The position numbers and the translations under genes were made by a program. Positions 7,303 to 15,685 of a DNA stretch of 64,000 nt are shown piece by piece. The stretch spans positions 5,616,501-5,680,500 of the forward strand of contig NZ_CP084061.1 in the NCBI RefSeq assembly GCF_020215665.1. Reading direction: 5' to 3'. The notes under the pieces were generated by a model. The model saw only the letters and a program-made list of their open reading frames with translations, made no database searches and had not been told where the DNA came from. This DNA is from Blautia parvula (GTDB lineage Bacteria; Bacillota; Clostridia; Lachnospirales; Lachnospiraceae). Positions within the stretch are counted from its first letter, which is position 1. The number at the start of each line of letters is the position of its first letter.

Positions 7303-9339
7303 ATGAATGAATTCATCAAAGTCCCAATGTCGGAAAAGCTGGCGTACTGTTTTGGTGACCCGGCGCTGACTTTGATGTATACGATGACAACAACACTGCT
7401 GATATATTTCTACACGAACGTGGTAGGCATATCTGCAGGCGCAGTGGGTATGATCATGCTGCTCTCCAGGGTATTTGACGGATTTTCCGATGTGCTCATG
7501 GGAACTATTATTGACAGGACCCATTCCAAATACGGAAAGGCCAGAATCTGGATTCTCCGACTGGCGATCCCGTATGCATTGGCAGCCATTTTGCTGTTTA
7601 CCATGCCTCCCATGGGGGATATGGGGAAGATTATTTATGCATTTGTAACTTATAACATTATGAACACAGTGGTATATACCGCAATCAGCCAGCCTTTCCA
7701 TGCACTTGGTTCACTTATGAGCCGTGACAGGAGAGAGAGGGACGTGATCTGCAACATCCGTATGGTGCTTTCTATTACGGCAAGTATGATCATCACAGCA
7801 TTTACCCTGCCTCTGATCAATAAAGTGGCAAAACTGATTGACAACCAGCAGATGGCCTGGATTCTTGTGACTGCGGCATATGCCATTGTATCCGTATTCG
7901 TTTTGATCAATACATACTGCACCTGTACGGAACGTGTGCAGGCATCCGGCGGCAAAAAGGAAAAAGAAAACACTCCGTTCTGGACTGCTTTCAAAGTTAC
8001 GGTTACCAACAGATATTTCCTTATCGCCCTTGGCCTGATGGTGTTCTATACTGCTTATCAGATCATCATCGGTACAGATCTGACCTATTATTGTCAGTAC
8101 GTGTTAAATGATGTGGATCTGGTTATGCCGCTTTCCGCAGCAGAGAAGATTTCCACTATCATCGGTATCGCAATGCTTCCGAAACTGCTTCCGAAATACG
8201 GCAAGAGAAACCTGATCTGTGCCGGATGTATCCTGGGTATTGCAGGACAGCTTCTCTTCCTGCTGAACATCACAAGTGTTCCGTTAGGTGTCGCAACCTG
8301 TATTATGAGAGGATTTGGTATCGCACCGTTCTACGGCGTACAGTATTCCCTGCCAAGTGATGCCATTGAGTATGGCCACTGGAAGACAGGTGTCCGCGTA
8401 GAAGGCCTTATGTTCTCCTCCATGAGTATGGGACAGAAAGCAGGTTCAGGCTTTACATCCGCTATCATGGGCGCAATTCTTTCCATGGCAGCATTTGACG
8501 GACTGAAAGCAACAGCAGCGGAGCAGACAGCATCTGCGATCTCCGCCATCAAGACCTTTTATCTGTATGTGCCCATCGCCATCTGGGTGATCATGTTTAT
8601 CATAGCAGCATGTTATAAGCTGGACAAAATGTATGATAAGATGATGCGCGAGCTGATTTCCAGAGAAGGAAAGAACGAGCTGGAAGAGATTCCGGTGGCA
8701 GCGCACTCTGAGAATAAGATCAATGTGGCCATTGGCCGTGTCTATGGCAGCAGCGGAAGAAAGATTGCGGAGGAAATCGCAAAAGAACTGAACTGCCGTG
8801 TCTATGACCGTCAGATCATCTGTCTGCTGGCAGAGAAGATGGGAATGGAAACTTCCAATCTGGAGGAAGTGCAGAAATATCTGGATAATTATAACTATGG
8901 GGACAAAGAGCCCACATTCTCTCCGTATGCCTACCCACAGGCAGGTGTAGCGGATGATATGAACGCTGTCAAAATGTTTGAAGAACAGAGCCGGATCATC
9001 AAAGGCCTTGCCAGAAGCGCGCCCGGCGTATTCCTGGGAAGATGTGCAAACTTTATCCTTGGCGGACAGGAACACACCTATTCCTTCTTCATCTATGCAG
9101 ATGATGAATACAGGGAAAAAGAAGGCAGGGAATATTACGGCGGCATTTCTCTGGAAGAACTGAAGGAGAAGGATGAGATGCGGAACAGCTATTATGAGAA
9201 ATTCACCGGCATGCGGCGTGATGACCCGAAACATTACGATATGGTTGTCAATGTATCAAAGACCGGTGTACAGGGCACAGTTTCCATGATTCTTGATTAC
9301 ATTAGGAACAAAGAAGAGAGCAGTAAGGGAGGAAATTGA
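7303..9339 (+). CDS. GPH-family sugar transporter fused to a cytidylate-kinase-like domain
   Basis: Two-part protein of 678 residues. Residues 1 to about 460 are a glycoside-pentoside-hexuronide cation symporter of the MFS fold: the start [11 protein letters not shown] and the loop [14 protein letters not shown] are hallmarks, with twelve or so membrane spans. After a charged linker, residues from about 471 to 670 match the cytidylate kinase-like family ([20 protein letters not shown], then VYDRQII, then [10 protein letters not shown]), with a P-loop that has lost the usual GKT. A typical GPH transporter ends near residue 460. I chose ATG 7303; ATG 7249 behind AAAGGTG is possible, while 7216 lies in a hairpin. 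Context says it imports inositol or a derivative. The role of the kinase-like tail is unknown. Confidence 0.85.
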   Translation: MNEFIKVPMSEKLAYCFGDPALTLMYTMTTTLLIYFYTNVVGISAGAVGMIMLLSRVFDGFSDVLMGTIIDRTHSKYGKARIWILRLAIPYALAAILLFTMPPMGDMGKIIYAFVTYNIMNTVVYTAISQPFHALGSLMSRDRRERDVICNIRMVLSITASMIITAFTLPLINKVAKLIDNQQMAWILVTAAYAIVSVFVLINTYCTCTERVQASGGKKEKENTPFWTAFKVTVTNRYFLIALGLMVFYTAYQIIIGTDLTYYCQYVLNDVDLVMPLSAAEKISTIIGIAMLPKLLPKYGKRNLICAGCILGIAGQLLFLLNITSVPLGVATCIMRGFGIAPFYGVQYSLPSDAIEYGHWKTGVRVEGLMFSSMSMGQKAGSGFTSAIMGAILSMAAFDGLKATAAEQTASAISAIKTFYLYVPIAIWVIMFIIAACYKLDKMYDKMMRELISREGKNELEEIPVAAHSENKINVAIGRVYGSSGRKIAEEIAKELNCRVYDRQIICLLAEKMGMETSNLEEVQKYLDNYNYGDKEPTFSPYAYPQAGVADDMNAVKMFEEQSRIIKGLARSAPGVFLGRCANFILGGQEHTYSFFIYADDEYREKEGREYYGGISLEELKEKDEMRNSYYEKFTGMRRDDPKHYDMVVNVSKTGVQGTVSMILDYIRNKEESSKGGN

Positions 9340-9341
9340 TA

Positions 9342-10238
9342 ATGTTGGATAAAAGCAAAGTAAGACTGGGTATCGCTCCCATTGCATGGACCAATGATGA
9401 CATGCCTGATCTGGGCAAAGAAAATACATTTGAGCAGTGCGTCAGTGAGATGGCTCTGGCCGGATTTACAGGCTCCGAGGTGGGCGGTAAATATCCCGCA
9501 GATACAGAGGTACTGAAAAGAGCCCTTAATTTAAGAGGAATCCAAATCTGCAACCAGTGGTTCTCCTCCTTCCTCATTTCCAGACCATATGAGGAGACAG
9601 AGAAGGAATTCATCAAAGCCACGGATTTTCTGAAGGAAATGGGCGCAAAAGTGATCGGCGTATCCGAGCAGAGCTACAGCATCCAGGGAAAGATGGAGCA
9701 GCCTGTCTGGGAAGGCAAATATGTCATGGATGACCGGGAGTGGAAATTGCTTGCGGAAGGCCTGAATAAGCTGGGAAAAATAGCGAAGGACAAGGGCATG
9801 ACACTTACTTTCCATCATCACATGGGAACTGTTGTGCAGACAGAGGAGGAGATTGACCGTTTCATGGAAATGGTTGACCCTGAGCTGGTATTCCTTCTTT
9901 TTGACAGCGGACATCTGTCCTTTGCAGGCATTGATCCAGAAAATGTGCTGAAGAAATATGTAAACAGAGTAAGACATGTACATCTGAAAGACATCCGCAG
10001 AGAGATGGTGGAAAAATCCAGAAACGAGAGATGGAGCTTCTTAAAAGGTGTCCGTGAAGGCGTGTTCACCGTACCCGGAGACGGAGATGTGGACTTTGCA
10101 CCGATCTTCAAAATTCTTGAGGAGGCCGGATACGAAGGCTGGGTTGTTGTGGAAGCTGAGCAGGACCCCGCAAAGGCCAATCCTCTGGAATATGCAAAGA
10201 AGGCAAGAGCTTATATTGCGGAAAAAACAGGTTTATGA
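9342..10238 (+). CDS. iolE: myo-inosose-2 dehydratase
   Basis: TIM-barrel dehydratase of 298 residues that removes water from 2-keto-myo-inositol to give the trihydroxycyclohexane-dione intermediate. The N-terminus [18 protein letters not shown] is the IolE hallmark; further family segments are [32 protein letters not shown] and VRHVHLKD (metal ligands). ATG 9342 follows AGGGAGG with 9-nt spacing and lies 2 bp after the transporter stop, so it is in the same transcript. The upstream TTG 9336 is a poorer start. Confidence 0.9.
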   Translation: MLDKSKVRLGIAPIAWTNDDMPDLGKENTFEQCVSEMALAGFTGSEVGGKYPADTEVLKRALNLRGIQICNQWFSSFLISRPYEETEKEFIKATDFLKEMGAKVIGVSEQSYSIQGKMEQPVWEGKYVMDDREWKLLAEGLNKLGKIAKDKGMTLTFHHHMGTVVQTEEEIDRFMEMVDPELVFLLFDSGHLSFAGIDPENVLKKYVNRVRHVHLKDIRREMVEKSRNERWSFLKGVREGVFTVPGDGDVDFAPIFKILEEAGYEGWVVVEAEQDPAKANPLEYAKKARAYIAEKTGL

Positions 10239-10253
10239 TCAAAACAGTCTGCA

Positions 10254-10279
10254 CCTCCCGGTATTCTTACCGGGAGGTA
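10254..10279 (+). other. intercistronic hairpin between iolE and the iolH-like gene
   Basis: Perfect 11-bp stem (ACCTCCCGGTA / TACCGGGAGGT) with a TTCT loop and no U-tract, 15 bp after the iolE stop. Its right arm contains GGGAGG. Likely an RNA stability or processing element. Confidence 0.5.
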
Positions 10280-10309
10280 TCAGAGAATAAAGATTAGGAG
10301 GAAATCAAT

Positions 10310-11230
10310 ATGAAGATCGCATTTGACGTGGACGTACTGGCAAAACAGATGGACATCAACCGTATGGTCCATCAGGTTGCAGATTGGGGATATAAATATA
10401 TTGAACAGTCACCCCATCCGAGAATCAATCCGTTTTACAAACATCCGCTTTTTTCCAAAGAGTGCGAACAGGAATACAGGCAGGCTCTGAAGGAGACAGG
10501 CGTGGAGATCTCATCTTTCATCGTTGTATACCGCTGGTCAGGCCCCACGGAAGAGCAGAGACAGTTCGCGGTTGCCAACTGGAAACGTATGATTGAGATT
10601 GCAGTGGACATGGGTGTCCAGGTTATCAACACAGAGCTGTCCGGTGACCCGAACCAGCAGGAAATCTGCAATGGCATGTGGTTCAGATCCATGGAGGAAC
10701 TGCTTCCTATTATAGAGAAGGAAGGCATCCGTGTGGAAATCCAGTCCCATCCCTATGATTTCTGCGAGCTGAACAATGAGACCTGTGACCTGGTAAAATC
10801 CTTCCGTTCCAAAAATCTGGGATATGTATATTCTTCCCCTCACGGCTTCTTCTATGACGAGGGCAAAGGGGATGTGCGTTCCATGCTGAGATATGCGGGA
10901 GATGAACTGACCCATGTACTGTTTGCAGATACCTTTAATCAGACACTGGACTGCCGTTACATCGCCAATCCGCCGTGGCTGAACGGCCGGGGAAAAGCAG
11001 ATGTGACCATTCATCAGCACCTGGCAATGGGGGAAGGAGATGTGGATTTTGACGGCATCTTTGAAACTCTGCGTGATATGGATTTTGCAAATAAACAACT
11101 GAAAGAAAATGCCCCGAAAGTGGGCGGTGACAATATCGCCTGCGTCTCCATGTTCGGTTTTCCTGAGAAAATGGATAAACAGGCACCGGAGGCAAGAGAG
11201 AGGATCGAGAGAGAACTTCTGGGAAAATAA
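10310..11230 (+). CDS. sugar phosphate isomerase/epimerase, IolH-like
   Basis: TIM-barrel protein of 306 residues, third member of this fold in the cluster. It resembles Bacillus IolH in the opening (MKIAFDVDVLA, then YIEQSPHPRINPF), in the segment SSFIVVYRWSGPTEEQR, and in HVLFADTFNQ and HQHLAMGEGDVDFDG. IolH function is not firmly known; it is thought to act on keto-inositol or a later intermediate. ATG 10310 follows AGGAGGAAATCAAT. Last gene of the cluster, followed by a terminator. The exact reaction is inferred only from family and neighbours. Confidence 0.7.
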   Translation: MKIAFDVDVLAKQMDINRMVHQVADWGYKYIEQSPHPRINPFYKHPLFSKECEQEYRQALKETGVEISSFIVVYRWSGPTEEQRQFAVANWKRMIEIAVDMGVQVINTELSGDPNQQEICNGMWFRSMEELLPIIEKEGIRVEIQSHPYDFCELNNETCDLVKSFRSKNLGYVYSSPHGFFYDEGKGDVRSMLRYAGDELTHVLFADTFNQTLDCRYIANPPWLNGRGKADVTIHQHLAMGEGDVDFDGIFETLRDMDFANKQLKENAPKVGGDNIACVSMFGFPEKMDKQAPEARERIERELLGK

Positions 11231-11252
11231 TATATAATTAACGACTGACAGC

Positions 11253-11302
11253 AAACCGGCTTTTTCATATGGCAGTATACCATGTGGAAGGGCCGGTTTT
11301 TC
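11253..11302 (+). terminator. terminator of the inositol operon
   Basis: AAACCGGC pairs with GCCGGTTT across a loop that can form a smaller hairpin, followed by a run of Ts. Confidence 0.7.
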
Positions 11303-11379
11303 ATTGGGCAGTGCCGGTAAAATGGTTCTATATGCTGTCCTTCAAAATGTGAAAATAATGTGAATTCTAAAGCGTGTGC

Positions 11380-11408
11380 TTGACAATATGATGTATAAGT
11401 GTTATATT
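11380..11408 (+). promoter_or_regulatory. sigma-A promoter of hsp20
   Basis: TTGACA, 17-bp spacer, TATATT. It lies about 260 bp before hsp20; the 143-bp element sits between promoter and gene, so it would be transcribed in the leader. No CIRCE-type repeat seen. Confidence 0.75.
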
Positions 11409-11439
11409 ACAACTAGAACAAAGGAAAAGAAAATTTATT

Positions 11440-11582
11440 GATATTGTTCACATGTCATTGTCCCGCGAGGTGCTTTCAGGCCGAAGGCATGAAAATCCCG
11501 AGGCAGCCGGCGCGATATGGAGCAGAATGCTCCATATCTGTGCATCGCCAAGCGTGTTGCTGGGCACGCAGTGAACAGTAAC
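11440..11582 (-). repeat. 143-bp MITE-like element, copy B, with 8-bp target duplication
   Basis: Reverse-orientation copy of 3364-3506, 135 of 143 positions identical. The element is flanked directly by AATTTATT on the left (11432-11439) and on the right (11583-11590), a perfect 8-bp target-site duplication. Internal hairpin arms GATATGGAGCA / TGCTCCATATC are conserved although the loop differs. It has inserted into the leader of hsp20. Confidence 0.88.
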
Positions 11583-11666
11583 AATTTATTTCCTGGTTCA
11601 TAACAACAGGGATTCTCTGAAGAAGTAAAAAAATAATTTGTCATAGAAAGAAAGGAGAAATGACTT

Positions 11667-12116
11667 ATGTTGATGCCCAGTATTTTTGGAGAAAATTTAT
11701 TTGATGACTGGATGGATTTCCCGTTCGGAAGGGGCCTTTTTGGAAAGAACAATTCTCTTTTTGAAAATGGCGGCAATTATGGCATGAGCACAGATGTGCG
11801 GGAAACAGAAAATGGCTATGAGGTGGACATGGAACTTCCCGGATTCAGGAAAGAGGATATAAATGCCCAGTTAAAGAATGGTTACCTGACCATCCGGGCC
11901 GCGAGAACTTCAGACAAGGAAGAGAAAGATGAAAATGGCAGATATATCCGTCGTGAGCGGTATTCAGGAAGCATGAGCAGAAGCTTCTATGTGGGTGAGG
12001 ATGTGACAGAGCAGGATATTCATGCAAAATTCGAGGATGGAATTTTGAAACTGGCTATTCCGAAAAAGGATGCCAAAGCTGTGGAACAGCAGGAATATAT
12101 TGCTATTGAAGGCTGA
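11667..12116 (+). CDS. small heat shock protein Hsp20
   Basis: Alpha-crystallin-type chaperone of 149 residues that holds unfolding proteins in the cytoplasm. The N-terminal part is Phe-rich (IFGENLFDDWMDFPFG), the crystallin domain spans about residues 40-135 (TDVRETENGYEVDMELPGF near its start, KFEDGILKLAIPKK near its end with the conserved GxLxxxxPK pattern). The ATG follows AAAGGAGAAATGACTT. Single gene with its own promoter and terminator. The long leader holding a structured repeat may influence its translation. Confidence 0.93.
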   Translation: MLMPSIFGENLFDDWMDFPFGRGLFGKNNSLFENGGNYGMSTDVRETENGYEVDMELPGFRKEDINAQLKNGYLTIRAARTSDKEEKDENGRYIRRERYSGSMSRSFYVGEDVTEQDIHAKFEDGILKLAIPKKDAKAVEQQEYIAIEG

Positions 12117-12125
12117 AACTATTTG

Positions 12126-12160
12126 AATCCGCTGCGCCGAAAAGTGCGCAGCGGATTTTA
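12126..12160 (+). terminator. hsp20 terminator
   Basis: Perfect 12-bp stem (AATCCGCTGCGC / GCGCAGCGGATT), 8-nt loop, short T-rich tail. Confidence 0.75.
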
Positions 12161-12245
12161 TGTTCCGTCCTGACAGTTATACGTTCCATCTGGAATCATG
12201 CGTGTCTTCGGAGAAATCTACGTTCCTATGGCTTTGTCGGGTGAT

Positions 12246-12280
12246 AATATGATAGACAGAGTTTCGCATCATATTTTTTT
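12246..12280 (+). terminator. second terminator-like hairpin downstream of hsp20
   Basis: Stem AATATGAT / ATCATATT with a 14-nt loop and a run of seven Ts. A G+C-rich hairpin (GGCGGATG / CATCCGCC) follows at 12317-12337 and may serve the minus-strand gene. Confidence 0.45.
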
Positions 12281-12405
12281 GATTTTGTGGAATTTAATGA
12301 TAGAAATATTCAGACAGGCGGATGGTTCGCATCCGCCTTGTATGATTTGAAAATAACAGAGCCCTAAAGGGCAGAAAATTGCTTGGAGAGACGGTGAGTA
12401 TAAGA

Positions 12406-13257
12406 TTATAATCCGTATTCCCGATACAGAGATTCCAGCAGATGTACGTCAGAAGCAGCTTTTACGATCTGATCGTTCTTTCCATCATCTGCCAGAAGGA
12501 GAATTAACCGGCTGTAACGGCTCTGTTCTTTGCTCTTTCCTTCAGCAAGGCCCTCAGCAAGGCCTTTGGCAAGGCTTTCAGCAGCAGCTTCTTTCTCGGC
12601 ACTTTTGATCAGCTCATCTAACAACATATACTTTACCCCCATTTCCCGATTCTTTTTCAATTCTTTGATCTTATTATGGATTTTATGAACAGTTTCACTT
12701 TGAGTCTTCGCTGCACATTGATCTGTGCTGTTCTCTACATACTCCAGAAATGCAGCCAATTCTTCTGAGATATCTTCAGGATTGTTCCCTTTTGTGCTGA
12801 AAAAGATTTTCTGTGTCTCGTCTCCAAGTGCCATATCTGTTTCCAGACAGCGGTTTTCAAAGGTATACCTGTACAGACCCTTGCCAAAAGGGTCAAACGT
12901 GCAGATGAAAATAATGTAATTGGGCTTCAGATCGTTGTAAGTTTCCCCGGGTTTCAGGGAGGTTACATCCAATTCACTCTGATAGTATCTTGACCTTTTC
13001 GGTAAATTGTTCTCATTTTTATTCTGCATTTCCAGGTTATACCCCACCTTTATCTTGTCGCTGGCATAGATATCCAGCCGGACGCTTTTGAAATCAGAGG
13101 TGAGCAGAATACTGTGTTCCGCATGTACGGTTATATTGTTAATCGGATATCCTAAAAACAATTCTAATATCAGCCGGCATGTCTCCGGATCTTCCAGTGC
13201 AGCAGAAAACAAAAATGCATCCTGTAAATTTAACTGTTCAAATTTCTTCCTTGCCAT
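12406..13257 (-). CDS. Rpn family PD-(D/E)XK nuclease (putative transposase-like)
   Basis: 283-residue protein of the recombination-promoting nuclease / PDDEXK_2 family. The nuclease core is visible as VRLDIYASDK followed by YNLEMQNK (D...ExQ pattern), then a central domain and a charged C-terminus with LAEG repeats (AKGLAEGLAEGK), typical of this family. Start chosen at the ATG 13257 behind GGGAGG; the longer frame to 13284 has no site. Known: Rpn proteins are DNA endonucleases often listed as transposases, with proposed roles in recombination or phage defence. No terminal repeats are visible around it. Confidence 0.8.
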   Translation of the reverse strand: MARKKFEQLNLQDAFLFSAALEDPETCRLILELFLGYPINNITVHAEHSILLTSDFKSVRLDIYASDKIKVGYNLEMQNKNENNLPKRSRYYQSELDVTSLKPGETYNDLKPNYIIFICTFDPFGKGLYRYTFENRCLETDMALGDETQKIFFSTKGNNPEDISEELAAFLEYVENSTDQCAAKTQSETVHKIHNKIKELKKNREMGVKYMLLDELIKSAEKEAAAESLAKGLAEGLAEGKSKEQSRYSRLILLLADDGKNDQIVKAASDVHLLESLYREYGL

Positions 13258-13535
13258 ATGGTATCCTCCCGGAAAATATGACACGAAAGCAATCTGTCTG
13301 TGTGTATATTATAACGGATATAAAGCAAATTTACAATTACTTAAAGCGTTAAAATTATATAATTTTGCAAAATATAAATATATAAAATATAAAATTAAAA
13401 TAAAAATAACGGTTCAGCAGGTCTGCGCCTTTTCTGTTCGGCCCATCCGTTCCCGATATTTTTAAAATGATTTGTTTTTTTCTGTCTTTCAATCGTTATA
13501 TACTATAGATACCATACAGCAGAAAGGAAAATCCC
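13258..13535. other. AT-rich divergent intergenic region
   Basis: Low-complexity A/T sequence (13320-13410) between the minus-strand nuclease and the plus-strand sigma gene. A possible -10 (TATACT, 13499-13504) precedes the sigma gene, but I see no good -35, as might be expected for an ECF-controlled promoter. Confidence 0.35.
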
Positions 13536-14054
13536 ATGTCCGAAAAGAAAATTCTGAAGAACATCCGAAGCGGCCGGCAGGATTCCTTGGAAATCCTCAT
13601 AAAAGAATATTACCGGGATATCTATGCGTACTGTTACTGCCGCGTGGAGGACAGACAGACGGCTCAGGACTTGACCCAGGATGTCTTTCTGCGGTTTCTG
13701 CAGAATCTGGACAGCTATGAGCATACCGGGAAGCTGAAAAATTATCTCTATGTGACAGCCGGCAATCTGATAAAAGACCATTATAAAAAAAGAAAGGAAG
13801 TCCTTTTGGAGGAGGAAGATATGCAGCAGACTGCAGGCGGTTTTTCTTCCGGAACTGAGAATATCAGTGACAGGCTTACGCTGCAGGAAATCATCCGCGG
13901 ACTTCCGGAACCGGAGAAAGAGCTGATACTTCTTCGCTATTATCAGAATCTGCGGCTGTCTGAGATCGCCGGGATTGTCTCTATGCCTGTATCCACAGTC
14001 CGTTACAGGCTGAAGCTGGCAGAAAAATATATTAAAACCAGGTGGGAGGAGTGA
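13536..14054 (+). CDS. ECF-type sigma-70 family sigma factor
   Basis: 172-residue alternative sigma factor with region 2 (about residues 20-85, AQDLTQDVFLRFLQNL) and region 4 (about 115-170, LPEPEKELILLRYYQNLRLSEIAG and the helix-turn-helix VSTVRYRLKLAEKYI). It would direct RNA polymerase to a small set of promoters. It heads a four-gene operon with a membrane protein and an ABC transporter, which are likely its partner and targets. ATG follows GCAGAAAGGAAA. Confidence 0.9.
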   Translation: MSEKKILKNIRSGRQDSLEILIKEYYRDIYAYCYCRVEDRQTAQDLTQDVFLRFLQNLDSYEHTGKLKNYLYVTAGNLIKDHYKKRKEVLLEEEDMQQTAGGFSSGTENISDRLTLQEIIRGLPEPEKELILLRYYQNLRLSEIAGIVSMPVSTVRYRLKLAEKYIKTRWEE

Positions 14055-14058
14055 TGAC

Positions 14059-14838
14059 GTGAAGGACAGAAAACTGAGTAAGAAAATCAGGGAGATACCC
14101 ATACCGGACTATGAGGAGGATGCCTTTTTGCGGACGCTCTCGGCTGCCAAAGAAGCAGACCTTCACCCGGAGAGGAAGCGCGTGACAAAAGCGGAATTTT
14201 TTGCAGGACAGGTTCACTTTATCAGTAAAAGAGTCTGGGCACTGAAACTGCTTCTCACAGGGCTTCTGCTTCTGGGAATCCTGGAGACAGAACTGCGGTT
14301 TGACAGCAGTGCCTGGCCGCTCATATCCGTGACAGCCCCCATATTATGTCTGGTAAATGTCAATGAACTGTGCCATATCTGCAGGCCCGGCATGCGGGAA
14401 ATCCTGCAGACAGCCAGATATTCTTTGAGGGAACAGCTCCTGGTGCGCCTGCTGCTCTTCGGCGGTCTGGACGGGGCAGTGTGCCTGGCAGGCGCCTTTC
14501 TCGCAAGCGGTGTAACAGCGGGACTTTTTTGGCAGGCCATTTTATATTTTGCGGCGCCTTTCAGTGTTATGTGCGCAGGATGCATGGCAGTGCTGGGACG
14601 GTGCAGGGATGAAAATGCGCTTTGGTACTGCACGGCATGGGGAGGCTTCCTGGTTGTTGTAATAAATATGCTGCGGTCAACTTCCATTCCGGTCTATGAG
14701 ACAGACCGGGTTTTTGCCTGGGGTATCACAGCAGCTCTGGGTATGGCGGTCACAATACGGGAAATCAACAGGCTTTTGAAATATATGGGAGGAAATTATC
14801 ATGAAATTAACTATGGAACGGCTGACAAAACAATTTAA
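14059..14838 (+). CDS. membrane protein in sigma factor operon, possible anti-sigma
   Basis: 259 residues starting with GTG behind GGGAGGA, four bases after the sigma stop. A cytoplasmic N-terminal region of about 65 residues precedes about six hydrophobic spans. The layout (soluble N-terminus plus membrane helices, directly behind an ECF sigma gene) fits an anti-sigma factor. I do not recognise a zinc anti-sigma motif (no HxxxCxxC). Its 3' end overlaps the ABC ATPase gene by 38 bp. Function is inferred from position only. Confidence 0.6.
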   Translation: MKDRKLSKKIREIPIPDYEEDAFLRTLSAAKEADLHPERKRVTKAEFFAGQVHFISKRVWALKLLLTGLLLLGILETELRFDSSAWPLISVTAPILCLVNVNELCHICRPGMREILQTARYSLREQLLVRLLLFGGLDGAVCLAGAFLASGVTAGLFWQAILYFAAPFSVMCAGCMAVLGRCRDENALWYCTAWGGFLVVVINMLRSTSIPVYETDRVFAWGITAALGMAVTIREINRLLKYMGGNYHEINYGTADKTI

Positions 14839-15685
14839 AAATAAAATCGCAGTGGACAGGGTGAATATGGAGCTGGAGGAAGGCATATACGGCTTTCTGG
14901 GAGCCAACGGTGCGGGTAAGACAACACTTATGCAGATGCTGTGCGGCATTGTGACACCTACATCCGGGGAAGTCAGGCTGGATGGGCGCAATAATATAGA
15001 GATGGGGGAGGACTACCGGGATTTACTGGGGTACCTTCCCCAGGAATTTGGTTATTCCCCCAGTTTTACGGCCCGGGATTTTATGCTCTATATTGCAGCA
15101 GTGAAGGGACTTTTGCCGTCCTATGCAAAGAAAAGGACAAAAGAACTTCTGGAGCTGACCCATCTTTCCGGGGATGCAGACAGGAAAATCCGTACATTTT
15201 CCGGCGGTATGAAGCAGAGACTTGGTGTTGCGCAGGCCCTTCTCAATGATCCCAGGATACTGATTCTGGATGAGCCCACCGCGGGACTGGACCCTAAGGA
15301 AAGGGCATATTTCAGGAATATGATCTCCGGTCTTTCAAAGGACCGGATCGTTATTCTGTCTACGCATATCGTTTCGGACGTGGAATATATAGCGGATAAG
15401 ATCCTGATTATGAAAAAAGGCAGATTTATCATGAACGGTACCGTGACGGAACTGACGGAGACCATCAGCGGAGAGGTATGGGAGTGCGAGACCACGGAGA
15501 GGGAACTGGAAAATCTGGACCGCAGTATCTGTGTGGTAAATTCTCATCACCAGGGGAAACAGATCCGCCTGCGCGCTGTCAGTCCGACAAAGCCAATGGA
15601 AGCAGCAGTGAGGGCAGAACCGAATCTGGAGGATCTGTACCTGAGTGTATTTTACGATGAGGTGGATGAGAGGAGGAGATGGTAG
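14801..15685 (+). CDS. ABC transporter ATP-binding protein
   Basis: 294-residue ABC ATPase. Walker A GANGAGKTT (about residue 33), signature FSGGMKQRLG, Walker B ILILDEPTAGLDP, H-loop LSTHIVSD. A C-terminal extension of about 70 residues follows the ATPase core. Start at ATG 14801 behind ATGGGAGGAAATT, inside the previous gene. The next gene begins at the base after its stop, so ATPase and permease form one export-type transporter, probably switched on by the ECF sigma factor. Confidence 0.9.
   Translation: MKLTMERLTKQFKNKIAVDRVNMELEEGIYGFLGANGAGKTTLMQMLCGIVTPTSGEVRLDGRNNIEMGEDYRDLLGYLPQEFGYSPSFTARDFMLYIAAVKGLLPSYAKKRTKELLELTHLSGDADRKIRTFSGGMKQRLGVAQALLNDPRILILDEPTAGLDPKERAYFRNMISGLSKDRIVILSTHIVSDVEYIADKILIMKKGRFIMNGTVTELTETISGEVWECETTERELENLDRSICVVNSHHQGKQIRLRAVSPTKPMEAAVRAEPNLEDLYLSVFYDEVDERRRW

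Noticed and set aside
3364-11582. Reading the repeat-flanked inositol block as a true composite transposon
   Set aside because: No transposase is encoded between or in the repeats, only one copy has a visible target duplication, and no duplication flanks the whole block.
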